A stretch of DNA of 64,000 nt, taken from positions 59,845,766 through 59,909,765 of the forward strand of contig NC_072801.1 of the NCBI RefSeq assembly GCF_028583425.1, given 5' to 3'. The position numbers and the translations under genes were made by a program. Positions 11,248 through 23,215 of this stretch are shown one piece after another; within the stretch, counting starts at the first letter, position 1, and each line of letters begins with the position of its first letter. This DNA comes from Eublepharis macularius (lineage: Eukaryota; Chordata; Lepidosauria; Squamata; Eublepharidae). The notes under the pieces are model-generated. The model was given only the letters and a program-made list of their open reading frames with translations. It did no database searches and had not been told where the DNA came from.

Positions 11248-12402
11248 TAGAAATGGGCACGAAATGGGGAAAAAACAAGAGTTTCGCATTTTGTCACATT
11301 CCCGAATGACAAAACATGAACTTCCACAAAATTGCCCCAGTTTCACGATACGTCAGAACCTGGGGCACTTCAATGGCCTCCTTTATACCCAGAGATGCCA
11401 AACTCACAGGGAGACTTCAGCAGATTCTCTTCCACCCACCCTCCCAGTTTGACCAAGATTGCAAAATGTTGACTGGAACCCACAAAGCTGGGCCCCAAGG
11501 TGGAGGACCCCAAACCACCACACAGAAACCTGCCCAGGCGGGAGAGATACACAAAATAAAACCAAAGTAAGAGCAGAGAAATAATTAAGAATTAATCAAA
11601 ACAGCAGAGAAAGAATTCAGAAGAAACAAAGACAAGCAAAGAAAAAATAAGGGAGTTCTCTATCAAGCTAGGCCCAAGAGCTAGGCAAAGGCCTGAGACA
11701 AGGGTTGGGTAGGGTGAAGGAAAAAAGGCACCCTCACCCAAAGACCTTCGCAGCAAGGACGAGTGAGGAAAATAAGAAAGAAGCTTTTCAGTCTCTTTTG
11801 AAGCAGCAGCAATTCTAGCTAAAAGCTCCCAAGAGTCCCAACTCCACTCTCTCTCACTCCAAATCCCAGCAACACATCATCCCTCCCTCTCTGTCTACTG
11901 GAACTAAAAGCATGAGGTAGAGAGAGGTGCCTTATATAATAAACACTCACAGAGATCAGAACAGGAGGTCTGTTGGTTGGCAGACAGACCTGCCTAACAG
12001 GGTTTGGAGGGATAAGATTGGTGTTCCCATGGCTACAGAAGGCCCATCTCCTCAGTTGCCATGGGGATTAACCCCCCCCCCGCCCCGCTCCTCACTGTAT
12101 AGGGCAGAATGGAAACTCTCCAGTTGGCAAAGAGAGCTGCCTATCAAGGTTACATGGGCTAAGATTGGGGTTTCCAATGGCAACAAAAGGTCTGCAGATA
12201 TTCTGGGCCTATGTTACCTAGGGAATCAATGGATCGGTGCCAGCATGTCTGGCATCATGAATTGTTCATGAATCAAACAAATCGGGCCAAAAGGTCATGA
12301 ATTTCATAAAAACTGTGCCTCCACAAATCGCATTTCGTGAAACATGAATCGGCCTGATTTGTCACGAAATTTGATTCACACTTCGATTTGTGCCCATGTC
12401 TA
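11248..12402. mobile_element. Non-autonomous hAT-like element downstream of copy A
   Basis: Ends are TAGAAATGGGCACGAA and TTTGTGCCCATGTCTA. A perfect 8-bp duplication CTCTGTAG lies at 11240-11247 and 12403-12410. The uninterrupted site is seen downstream of copy B near 38455. At 1155 bp it almost equals the 5747 element. No transposase reading frame was recognised. Confidence 0.9.
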
Positions 12403-12410
12403 CTCTGTAG

Positions 12411-14010
12411 CCCCTCAGGTGTCTTCAGCCCCCAAGCTGGGAACCTCTGCCTTAAAAAAAAGGCCTTGTCAGACATTCCATCCAAAGGTTGTTCTCTTTT
12501 AAAGAGTACAGTTTTTAAAGAATCACTGTGCTGATGTGATTCACATCTTTAAAGAAGGCTTTACAATGGTCATCTGCACAATTCCACTGTGTTTCCTGAC
12601 GCCCACATTTGTCTTCCCAAAACAAGGAGTCAGTCCTGATTTTCTCCATCTCATTGGAGCAGGAGAAGCCTCAGGACACTTAAACAACACAACCTCATTT
12701 GCACAACAGGGCTCAGGTCTTGGACGGGATGGGCCTTTGGAGCTCCAGGCAAGGGCAATGCAGACCCTATTGCGCCCCCAGGAATCACACAATTGCACAT
12801 TCAAAAGAGGCTCATCCTTATTAATGAGATGTTATTTAACTCCATGTGACAAAAATCTTCAGCTGCTCTTTTCTGCACATTAAGCCTTTATTCAAGGATT
12901 AGGATATTTTTTCCAGGCTTCTTGGCAACCTTAGTAAAAGAACTGATGGCTTCCTTGTGACATCATCATCTAGTTGTCCTTTTTCTGGCTGCTTTGGTGA
13001 AACATGGAGGGGAAGGTATGGATTTATGCATTCCCCACCCACAGCCAGTGCTATTCCCTTCCCCATCCCAGAACCCTTGGCAGGCTTTTTTTAAAAGTAT
13101 TGGTTGTATATTAATTTTTATTATTATTTTATATTTCACAAAACAATGACAAGCAACAAGACAATAAGACAAAGGGGGAAACAGCTTCCATCCAAATTGG
13201 CTATTATTTATATATATTAATTGAATCCATTTCTAAATAATTCTGTAAAATAACTATTCAATACCTTCATCAACACTTACTTAATTGCTAAGTTTTGGTA
13301 GTAGGTATATGGCCATACCATCTCTTATAGATCAGAGGGGGGTGTCTTTTCTTCTTCCTCTTGATCCACAGTTTCTCCACTAGCACTGCCACCACCCCAA
13401 CTGAAACAGGTTCTTCCCTTTACAAGGTTTTCGAGCAAGCTGGTGAACCACTGAGCATGTACAGAGTTCTAGCACATAACTGAACAAGCTGCACATATCT
13501 GAGATCTAACAGAACTTATCTTAACCAAGAAAGGTATTTAGCTAGAAGAGCCTACAGAATATAGGCAGTATAAAGGATGGGGAAAATAGATCTGGGACAA
13601 GGTTTGCCGCCACAAAAAGGAAATGAAACAGGAAGCTACAGTCTAACTACCACATTAAGGGTTACCACAGATTAACCTTGTTAATTATTGTTTATTATTA
13701 TTATTTATGTCATTTATAGTCTGCCTTTATCAAGGGAAATAACATAGTGTGAAATTAGTACAGTCAATATCAAGGACATTTCCATAAACAATGCCATAGA
13801 GTAAATAAAGTTTATAAAGATATAACATTAGCAAAAATTCAATACATAGTTGAAGAAATGCTGAAACAGAGCATAAGCTATTCTAGGACTGACATTGAAC
13901 AACATAGAACTAGCCAGAAGGATCATACTTAAAGCAACAGACAGGATGTGAGGCAATATAGTGGTGAAGTCTATGGTACCTAACTTTTTAGTAAAGCATC
14001 TTTTGAGACC
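12411..14010 (+). repeat. Duplicated 3' flank of the HSD17B14-like unit (copy A side)
   Basis: No gene seen. The stretch is collinear with 38460-40070 downstream of copy B, with near-identity from about 13200 to 13440. The match stops near 14010 (40065 in B), marking an end of the shared block. It includes a further copy of the unclassified repeat at about 13691-13860. Confidence 0.8.
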
Positions 14011-14690
14011 ACCTTCCTACAACACAGCCCTTCCTGGGATGGGCTTCTAGTGCCTGAAGGGGAAACCAAGTCCACCAGTCAGATCCTCTTACTCTAGGAC
14101 CTCAGCCTCTCTTCTCAAAGAGGGGAGGAAGAATTCCCTTCCCTAAAGCCAGCCCCTCTCCCAGCTGCCATGACTAGACGGCTCTCATATCACATTCTCT
14201 TCCTCCCTCAGGTCTCTTGTCTTATTTTTTTTCTATCCCCCCTGTCAGGTCTGTTACCCACAGCTCTTCCATATTGCTTGACTGATGTATTTTTCCAGTA
14301 CTGTTTATGTTCACAGGAGCAGCCTGGTTCCCAAGACAGCCTTATCTAGTATGGCTCACCACAGAGGCCTTGAGACAACTCCTTTCGCTTTCCCATCTTC
14401 TGTACTAGCTGGGTAAATACCGAAGTTGGGGGCTGGGCGAAAGGGGTGATATACTGTAGCAAGCACTTAAGACGTCATTCTCAACAAGAGATCTATGTAC
14501 AGCCAGAAGCTTATTTTAGCCTTTGGATTATCTATGGACACTTGTACTTTCTGAATATATATTCTCTCAATAAATAACCTTTGACTCAAGAGACCTTGGA
14601 TTTCTTGCTGCAAGGGGTGGGAGATGAAATCAGAGAATCCTGCCTTCCATAGACTGACACACACCCCCATTTTTTTTATTTAAATATGCT
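14011..14690 (+). mobile_element. Possible LTR fragment (fossil, low confidence)
   Basis: Absent from the paralogous B flank. Near the end an AATAAA signal at about 14570 is followed by an R-U5-like stretch, and a TATA-like GATATACTG lies about 120 bases upstream. No clear TG...CA ends with target duplication were found, so family and limits are open. Confidence 0.3.
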
Positions 14691-14875
14691 TAATAAACAG
14701 TTACAAAGTCAAGAAAAATGGCCATTTTACTGTGGTATAAAATAAGTTTTCTGCTACATACATTTAGAATAACTTAGATATTGCTAACTCAAAAATATTT
14801 TTATATACAAATGTATCTTCTTTGATTATAAATAAAGTACAATATTTTGACATCACGGAGACAAGTATTAACGTA

Positions 14876-15120
14876 CAGGGCTTTTTTCTGGGAAAAGAGG
14901 CGGTGGAACTCAGTGGGTTGCCCTTGGAGAAAATGGTCACATGGCTGGTGGCCCCACCCCCTGATCTCCAGACAGAGGGGAGTTTAGATTGCCAGCGGCA
15001 CAGAGGGCAATCTAAACTCCCCTCTGTTTGGAGATCAGGGGGCAGGGCCACCAGCCATTTGACCATTTTCAAGAGGTTCCGGAACTCCATTCCACCGCAT
15101 TCCAGCTGAAAAAAGCCATA
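14876..15120. mobile_element. Palindromic hAT-type MITE
   Basis: Starts CAGGGCTTTTTTCTGG and ends with the degraded inverse CAGCTGAAAAAAGCC. Long arms match around GATCTCCAGACAGAGGGGAG and its inverse. The 8-bp flanks are TTAACGTA (14868-14875) and TTAACATA (15121-15128). Overlapping ORFs on both strands reflect the palindrome. Confidence 0.8.
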
Positions 15121-16319
15121 TTAACATATATCTTGACAATATTCCTAACTACTATATGCTCATAAATGCTTATATTTCTTCTATTTTTTTCTAATGGTGA
15201 AAGTTAGAATATTAGTGGGGAAAATGTCTAAATATGCTTTCAACATGCTAGTGAATATCCAAGTATCATTACAGCATATAACCTTTATAAATTGCTTTAG
15301 CCAGCAATAGTAACGTGAAAAATATTTTAAAAACTTTGTAACCATTAATATAGCCCTTAACTCCTATTACCCTTCCCCCTCCCATTACCTTCACTGCCCA
15401 ACCCCGTTCCCCAACCCTGCCCCCCCATATACTACCCAAAGTAATAGTTCTTCCGCTAAAAAATAACTTCAACATTCAAACAAACAGTATTGTACTCTGT
15501 AACCATATGGACTTTCATCATCAGTTATTGGGGGGGGGAAACAAACTTGAGTAAAATGTACTAAACAGTGGGAGCAAGTGCAGGATGCATCTGACTCCCC
15601 CCCCCCACGTGTTACATTATTAATTTCTATTATCACAACCACAATAATTGGTCCTTTTTTTATAAAGTTCCAATTGGGCTTTCACTTTAGTCTCACAGGA
15701 ATCTTGCTGCTTTTACAAGGAGACAAATCTTGAAGGTGGCTGGGAGGCTGCTCATCCCCCTCCCCCCCCCACCAACTGCCAACTCAGCCACTCTACCCTG
15801 AGGTCATTTGCATATGCGGCCTGATTGGTGGAACTGTGTGTTCTGAGGTAAAAATCAGGTCAAGGAAACTGCAGACAGTTGAAGAAAGACAGTACAAGAC
15901 TCCTGAATAGGGATTTTATATAAAAGTCAGTAGGGCAACTGAGTTTTCAAATGTTCATGCGGAGATGGGGCCATTTTAGGGGCCATTTCAATGTGAACCT
16001 CTCACATACACCTGCCAAAGTGCCCAGCACACCACCCCTTTCTCAGTCCAAATACATCTCACATCTCTTGCAGCAATCACATTTTACTGCCCCCAAGAAG
16101 CCTCCTGGCAGACATCATGCAAGATAACCATGCTAAAAGGAGGAAGGGGTGTTTTGAGGTACTGAGGATAATCCTCAAAGATGTCAGGGGAAACAAGAGA
16201 GTGATGGGGGAGTCACTGGGCTGCTGGCTGGAGACTTCTGGCAGACTCTGGCGAGGTGTCTGCTGGGGAATTCTCTGAACTCCTGCTAAAAATAGGGGAC
16301 AGAGTGTAACCCGAGTTCA
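15121..16319. other. Intergenic stretch with no recognised gene
   Basis: AT-rich at first, then C-tracts (about 15415 and 15597) and a G-tract near 15530. The part after about 15860 may be the 5' side of the Helitron remnant that follows. No exon of the array and no clear repeat ends were found. Confidence 0.5.
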
Positions 16320-17041
16320 AGGGGAAAGTGACCATACCTCCAGACATGGGTACAGTAGTGACAACCCTAGCAGACCTAACAGCCATGATATACCCTGATA
16401 TCGTCACTATCACAGAGAAGTCCATGGACTGGCTGTGCAAGTGTGCCTTTCTGACCCCCAAGAACGACAAGGCTGCCATCATTAATGAAAATCAACTCCC
16501 CCAAAGGGGGCAGAAATGGAGGACATATCTGGGGACTCAGTGGTGCAAATGGATGATGTGGTCCACTACCTCGTGGAGTTCCTCAACACGCTCAACCCTC
16601 CTGGCTTCCCAGATCACAAGCTTCTCCTCAAAGTGGGCATTCCAGTGATGCTGCTGCGGAACGTCAACCAACCCAAACTCTGCAATGGCACCAGACTGTG
16701 AGTAAAAGCCCTCCACAGGAATGTCATCGAGGCCATATTGTTCACCGGCAGTGCTCAGGGAGGGTGGGGTCAGTGTTCATAACATGCATACAACTCATAC
16801 CATCAAAGAACCCCTTTAAATTTAATTCACTGCTGTTCCCTCTCAAGGCCTGCTTTGCTATGACGATCAACAAATCCCAGGGCCAGACACTGAAGGTGGC
16901 AGGAATTGGCTTGAGGGAGGATTGCTTCTCACATGGGCAGTTCTATGTGGCCTGCTCCAGAGTGAGCTCACCCAGCAGCCTGGTGATCCTAGCACCTGAG
17001 GGGGAAACCACCAATGTGGTCTACAAAGAGGTCCTTCAGTA
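16320..17041 (+). mobile_element. Helitron Rep/helicase remnant (C-terminal Pif1-like helicase)
   Basis: Three overlapping frames read as the end of a Helitron helicase. The first contains IYPDIVTITEKSMDWLCKCA and [17 protein letters not shown] (about 16390-16500). The second contains [20 protein letters not shown] and [16 protein letters not shown] (about 16586-16699). The third contains FAMTINKSQGQTLKVAGIGL and HGQFYVACSRVSSP (about 16855-16975), the late Pif1/RecD-like motifs, ending in TAG at 17039-17041. At least one shift of frame and the missing Rep domain make it a dead fragment. It lies just upstream of the point where psi-1 homology begins. Confidence 0.85.
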
Positions 17042-18420
17042 GGGGAAAAAAAGTTGTACTTTTTTTCACTTTATTTCTTGCACTAAAATCGTTTCCTTTT
17101 AAAAATCTCTTAACTTACATTTCGAATTTCACTTCATCAGTTTTTGGCATCAACACACTTCACTTTATTCAAATATTGTTGTGAAGTTCAGGTACTATGC
17201 TATTATACTACAAAACCAACTCAAACCCCCCTCCCACAAACCAAAAAACGTTACATACCAATAAGTATTATAATTGGATTTAAAGTAGTTATATATATAT
17301 AACTTCATATATATAAAAGGCAATTTAAAAAGTAGAACTCTTTCTTTATTTGCATTTTTTTTTAAAAAAAGTTAATAGTACCAAGAAAACTTGTTTCCCT
17401 TTTTATAAAACAAATTAAGGACATTTCCTCTGATGATTCTGCAATGTGGTGTTTTATTTCACCATAATGAAGTTTACTTTGTACTCCCAACATATTTTGT
17501 AAAATTAAGGGGAGGGGTGACTTTACAGGTTACTCTGGCCTCTTTCTAGTATCAGAGTTTAGCTCTGAAACATGTTCTTGATTGCATGATTGAAAGAAGT
17601 CAGCTGACAGAACAATGAGAACATGAAATGTACCCCCGACATAAGCAACAGGGTTTTGGGGAGGGCCTTCTCTTCTCTTCATTGGAGACACTCTGGTGGT
17701 TGGTTTGTGGTGAGAAGATTTGCCTGTGGAAGGTTGCCTGTCCTGAGACAGAAAATACCTCTTCCACCCACAAATTGTTTGTGGGTTTCTTTGAAGACTT
17801 AAAAGGTGGGAATGACAGAAATTGAATCTTGTAAACAAACAAATCTCATGATGTACTTCTCTATGTGCATGTGCGTGTGCCAAGCTTCTGAGTTTTGTCT
17901 TGCGCTTTTTTCTCCCCTTCCCTTCAGTTCGCCAAGGTGCCAAATGGTCTTCTGTTCTCGAACATGTGGAGGTGAGTCAAGAAGAGCCGCTTGACTCACC
18001 TCCCAAGACAAGTTCTCCTTGTTTGCTTAAAAAATGCCACCTCTACAGTGAACCTCCTTGAGTCAGTTTACAAAGGAAAACAAAATAAAATGAGAAAGGA
18101 GTTGAAAAATGTTAATTAAAAAAACATTAAATACCTTCTAAGAGCTGTACAAAAACAAAAAAAAGGATTAGTTGCCTCAAATGATTTATTTATTCAATAT
18201 TTATGCCACTTTTCTTCAGTTCTCAGTTAAGGCCTCGGGGTATAATAACAATATCCAAAGAACAACCCCATGTTTAAAAGTCTGGATAAAAAGAAATGTT
18301 TTGGCCTGGTGAGACTCAACGTGAAAGGCATTCCACAGGTTTTGTGGCCACCCACATCATCTTAATTGGTGGGGCCCAAAGTGACCCTCGGCATTGATTA
18401 TGGCCGAGAGCAGATAGGCA

Positions 18421-19258
18421 GGTCATAGAGACCTCTGGGCACAGGGGTGAGATTTTCCCTGTATCGAGCCTCTTACCCTCTCTTGCTTTCAATATATATT
18501 AGTTTAGCAAATATAAAGACAGTTTGAGGTTGAGGATAGTAGATACAGGGAGAAGAAGAGTCAGCTGGAATGATAAGACCGTAGCCAAAGTGGTAACTCC
18601 CATGGTCTGCTTCAAGCACTGCCAGAGAAAGAATACCATGGCCGTTTCCACACTACTTACCTTCATCCAGAATGCTGCAGAATGTTGCGAAAAAAATGCA
18701 GAAGATCTTCTCACACGAGTTTTGCGCGATGTTGTGCAAAACTCACGCGAGAAGATGCTATCTTCTGTGTTTTTTTCACGACATTCCGCAGTGTTCCGGA
18801 TGAAGGTAAGTAGTGTGGAAATGGCCCAGTAAGAAGTTTTCAGTTCCGTACATCAAGGAGAGTGTAGCAAACACACTGTGATTCTCCCAGCTCTTATCCC
18901 ATGACAGCTTGTTCAGAAGTCATGTCGCCATTCCTGACTGGTCATAGAGAATTCTGGGCACAGTCGTGAGATTTCCCGTGTCCAGCACCTTACCTTCTCT
19001 TGCTTTCAATATATATTAGTTTAGCAAATATAAAGACAATTCGAGGTTGAGGGTGGTAGATACAGGGAGAAGAGTGAGCTGGAATGATAAGATCATAGCC
19101 AAAATGGTAACTCCCATAGTCTATTTCAAGCACTGCCAGAGAAAGAATACCAGTAAGAAGTTTTCAGTTCCATACATCAAGGAGAGTGTAGCAAACACAC
19201 TGTGAGATTCTCCCTGCTCTTATCTCACCACAGCTTGTTCAGTCGTTGTGTCATCAAT
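18421..19258 (+). repeat. Tandem duplication inside psi-1 intron 2
   Basis: 18421-18939 and 18940-19258 are direct repeats beginning GGTCATAGAGA. The first carries the palindromic MITE at 18640-18826. The second shows the uninterrupted site ATACCAGTAAG (about 19155). psi-2 has only one copy of the block. Confidence 0.85.
18640..18826. mobile_element. Palindromic MITE (GGCCGTTTCCACAC family)
   Basis: Arms GGCCGTTTCCACACTACTTA and TAAGTAGTGTGGAAATGGCC enclose a further hairpin with GAAGATCTTCTCACACGAG-like sequence. An orthologous copy is in psi-2 (45588-45779), so insertion preceded unit duplication. Comparison with the empty site suggests a 2- or 3-bp target duplication ((C)CA). The 34786 element has the same design and may be related. 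Confidence 0.85.
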
Positions 19259-20224
19259 CCTGGCTGGCACCAGAGGGGTGTCCTAAGCCTCTGAAAAAGA
19301 GAGTGGGGTGGGTTAACATCACCCAATCATCCCTCACTGCTCTCTTGGATAGGTTCTGACCTCTGTGCATCCTCGCCAGACATCTTTCTCTCCTCCCCAG
19401 CTTGTTAGTGGACTTCCTTTTTATCCTTTCACCACTCCCAGCCTCCAATTCCAGCAGTCTTGATGTCCAAGCTGCCTTAGACAGCCCTGATTGAGCCCTG
19501 ATTGAGCTTCCAGCTGATATCATCCAGCCTGCTCCTTCTCCTTGTCCATCTGGTTGCATTCTGCCTACTTCTCCCTGTTGTCTGTAACAGCACTGGTCTG
19601 ATCCTCTCCCATGTATTTTCATTTTCTTTTCCTCTGCATACTTAGAACACCCAGAATTTGCAAAGCCTCCATGGACTGCTGCCTTCAGCTTCCAGTTAAG
19701 ATTAACAAAAATGGCTAGTCCCGAAAGCTAAGCACACAAGTAGGCGAGAACCGCCCAGGACTACAAAACAATCAGTTGTTATACTAACATACCATGTAAA
19801 CAATGTGTATGCCAATAAATACAAGAAATATGATAACAGTGCTTTCTTTAGACCTTTAAAGTCATATTGGACAAAATGTTCAGTAGCTTAGAAAACTGCT
19901 TTTCGTATATGATATTAAGTACCACAATTACAGCTGTAACATACAAGTCTCACACAAGGAGACCTCGGGAGTGCAAGGTAAGTCCAGAAAGGTTCATACA
20001 ATTTTTGTAACTTTAGTAGCAAGTTTATAATGATGGCTCTTTGCTGTTTACTTCACTGCAGATGGAGTAGGTGCAGATCCAAAGTGTGCCCAGAGCTGGG
20101 GTCAACAAAATTCTCCACAGCTTTTCATCTGAGAAGACTTCCTCAGGGGCAACAACCTAATTCACCATCCTCATTTCTAGTTTTTCTTGCAACTTTGCCA
20201 ACACCTGGAAGCGACGCCAGAAAG
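19259..20224. other. No gene; sequence shared in part with psi-2
   Basis: About 19259-19600 matches 45890-46200 in the psi-2 unit. The rest, to 20224, shows no exon and no recognised repeat. Confidence 0.5.
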
Positions 20225-20850
20225 AATAAATAAGAACCCCAAACTGCTGTTGTTAAATCTGAAATTAGAAGAGATTCCCAGGCAACAAAGAACTTTATTA
20301 TTCTATATGACAACAGCGGCAAGAATTTTATATGCTCAGAAATGGAAGACGCAAGAAGTACCATCTATCGAAAGTTGGATCCAAAAATTGCTGTACATGG
20401 CAGAAATGGACAAAATGACGAGAAAGTTGAGAGAACAGAATCCAGAAGAATTTTTTAATGGCTGGGGGAAGTTAAAACAGTATTTGGAAAAGAAGTGGGA
20501 CGTAAAGGGAGAATTATGGTTGTTAGATAACTATTAAGTTTACAGAAAGGAAGAGATATTGATCTTTACAAGAGAAGAGAGGAAATAAGTTAGAAATATA
20601 ATGTAATTGATAGTTTGATGTTTGGTTTTGCTTAATTTAATATATATTATCTATCTTAGTAGCGTATTAAGACAGTTAAGAATAGAGAAGGAGATATAAG
20701 TAGTAGGTCTAGACAGTGGGTTGAAAAACTGTTGGAAGTCTTAGATTAAGGGGGGAAAGGGTGGGAGAATATGGAAAAGAGGGTTTCAATTGAAAATCTG
20801 TAATATTAACTTTTACTCACCCAATAAAAATTTCTCTAAAAAAAAGAAAA
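20225..20850 (+). mobile_element. L1 LINE, 5'-truncated 3' end (ORF2 C-terminus + 3'UTR)
   Basis: The frame ending at 20537 contains LLFYMTTAARILYAQKWK and WIQKLLYMAEMDKMTRKL, the typical ORF2p C-terminus of vertebrate L1. An AT-rich 3'UTR follows, with AATAAA near 20823 and an A-rich end (about 20840-20855). Truncated at its 5' end. Confidence 0.85.
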
Positions 20851-21510
20851 GAAAGGGGGATTATGCCTGTGCATGTCTGTGGGGTGCGTGCACTGTGGGG
20901 TGCGTGCACTGTGAGTGCTCAGTGGGGTCCATGTCATTGGGGCTGTAGGGCTGCTGGGGGGGTAAATGGAAAGAGGTTTATGCCTGTAGCCGTGGATGCC
21001 ACATTCCAGCTGTGAGAGTCTGTATTTTCCCACAACAGGAACCAATGGAGAGTGGCTGGCTAGTTACTGTAGGGATGGTTATTTGGAGGATGGGTGGTTC
21101 TGCTTCGGTGTGTAGTGTAGCTGGACTGTGACTGCACTACCGAATCCATGTGTTTCTGCTGTGTGTGGGGGTCTTCCCCACAGTAGAAAAAAAATGGTGT
21201 GGTGGGAGAACCCTGACATTTGGGGAGGGCATGGTAGGACAGGTAGGAGCAGGTCCCCTAACACTGGGTGCATTTTGCCTGCAAAATGCCACCTCAAGCC
21301 ACCTAGAAAGCTCCCTTGTTTTTCCCCTTAGGGAATAATGGAGAGTGGAGGAGGATAGGGACACCTTCTTTAGGAGGCCATAAAATGGCCCCTCAAAGTG
21401 CAATCTCCCTGGAACTTGGGAGAGGATGGGAAGAGAGGTAGCAGCAGGTCCCCTGAAAATTGGGTGCCTTTTCTTGCAAAATGCCACCCCAAGCCACCCA
21501 GAAAGACATT
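20851..21510. other. Unclassified repetitive stretch
   Basis: Holds two related segments (about 21245-21310 and 21440-21505) sharing 'caggtcccctaa/ggtgc' and GCAAAATGCCACC(T/C)CAAGCCACC. This suggests a tandemly built repeat. No coding call. Confidence 0.4.
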
Positions 21511-23215
21511 TTAAACTGTGAAACTGAATCAACTTGCCTACTCAATGCTGATATTATAAATCTTTCAGCAGCAGTTGCTTTCTCACAGGAAGGACCTGAA
21601 TGTTTGAATATATAACCTCACTCAGTGGTAGACCACGCTTTATTGCTGTTCAGTACTGGTAAAGGTGATTTGTCAGCCAGGTACTTTGTGGCATCACTCA
21701 CCAGGAGGCCCAAGCTCCTGGAGAGATCCCCTCCCCATCTCACCTCTACACCACAGACTAACATTTCCACATTGTGGACAGCCAAGTTGGGCCTCTCTAT
21801 ATCGCCCCCAGTGGGAAGAGCCCGTGTGAAAACGGCCAGTTCAGTGACTTATTTTTGTTTTTTAATACAATTGTCAGTGAGGGTCATAAAACACTTAGGT
21901 TATATGTTACCAGCGGTGTTCCTCGTAGAATTCTACACTGTCATCTGTATATTGAGCTTGAATCTCAACTTTGAGTAGATGGATTTCAGTAAAAGAGTGC
22001 TGAGATCTTAAGTTCTCCACTGTCGATTTCAGCAGTCTCTACCTCAGAGCACCCTGAGAATTTTAAGTTTTGAATATTCATCTGACTTCTTCAGATTCTA
22101 TGTCAAATCAGTCTATCCCAGGTTGCAATCTTATTACACTTGTCTTAATAATGAAATTCCAATCCCTCTGCTAATTGACATGCACTACTAGTTTCTGATG
22201 TATATTCCATGTAGCTCATTGAGTTAAAAGAGTACAGTCAGCCATTCATTAGGGAACACAGCAGCAGCATATGAGTTTCTGGACCAGTTGCAAATAAATA
22301 TTCTTCTTTCTTTAATTTTTTCCCATTTCTCTTCAAAGAAAAAAATAGTAGTTAAAAGAAAAAAAATGTTAGCTGAGTTCACATATATTGCAAGAGGGTG
22401 GCAAAAGCGTATCCGTTTACTAAACATAGCCTGTGTGAACCACAGTCCAGATGGCTTATAGTGTATTGTGTGCATTATCTTGTTTGTACTGTGTTGCTTT
22501 CAAATGAGCACGAAGGCATTTTTACAGAGGGAATAAAGTTATAGAAAACTGAATTGGTCAGGTCGGCATTTCCACGTAAGGAACAGGGTTGTCATCTGTT
22601 GCTCCATTTGCTGTATATATTATCCTGTTTGTACTGCCTCGGTTTTAGAATTTTTCATAACTAATTGCTGCATTGTTTATGGCATGGCATAAACTGTTTT
22701 CTTTACTCCATTGTTCATTTTAAATTTGTAATCTGATATTGTAAAATTGTTAAACTTCATTAAATGCTTCCTGTTGATGTTTGCTGTTGGATTCCTTTGA
22801 CCAACAAGTGTGCATGCTGTTATCCCAAATCGCATCACTCAATAAAGACGTGGTTCAAATAAAAGAAGTGCCATAAATATGCTTTTGATGTCTGACTTGC
22901 TTCCTTAAAACATGAGTTTTATATATTTTCTTTATGCTATTGTTCATTATGCTATTGTTCATTATAACTTGGTAATTTGCTATTGAAAATTTTTTAAAAC
23001 TTTATTAAATGCTTCCTGTTAATGTTTTCTGTTGAATTCCTTTGACCAACAAGTATGCATGTTCTTATCCCAAATTGCATCATTCAATAAAGACATGGTT
23101 CAAAGAAAAGAAGTGCCATAAATGTACTTTTGATGTCTGACTTTAATGCTTAAATATGAATTATCATCAGGACCTACTGTCCCTAGTTGACCTGGGTTTG
23201 GTGCCTTTCCCTCAC
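21511..23215 (+). repeat. Segment shared by the psi-1 and psi-2 units
   Basis: Collinear with about 47995-49380. From 22416 to 22920 it is almost identical to 48874-49378 (one mismatch seen), while the sequence before it differs at several percent. A roughly 250-bp tail containing the 3'UTR end is tandemly repeated here (about 22670-22920 and 22921-23160) but single in psi-2. Confidence 0.8.

Larger units (their letters stand above)
17300..23130 (+). pseudogene. psi-1: HSD17B14-like pseudogene (exon 2 and 3'UTR tail only)
   Basis: Homology to intron 1 of the array starts near 17300. The exon 2 relic at 17928-17971 keeps the acceptor (TTCAG) and donor (GTGAGT) but is 44 bp rather than 45, shifting the frame at GCCAAATGG. 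Intron 2-like sequence continues to about 19260. Exons 3-9 are not found. A 3'UTR tail with AATAAA appears near 22840 and again in a tandem repeat near 23090. The missing middle is occupied by an L1 fragment and unclassified DNA. It matches psi-2 at both ends, so it was already broken, or became broken, as part of the duplicated unit. Confidence 0.8.

Noticed and set aside
16213-16482. 89-residue minus-strand ORF
   Set aside because: Antisense shadow of the Helitron helicase frame.
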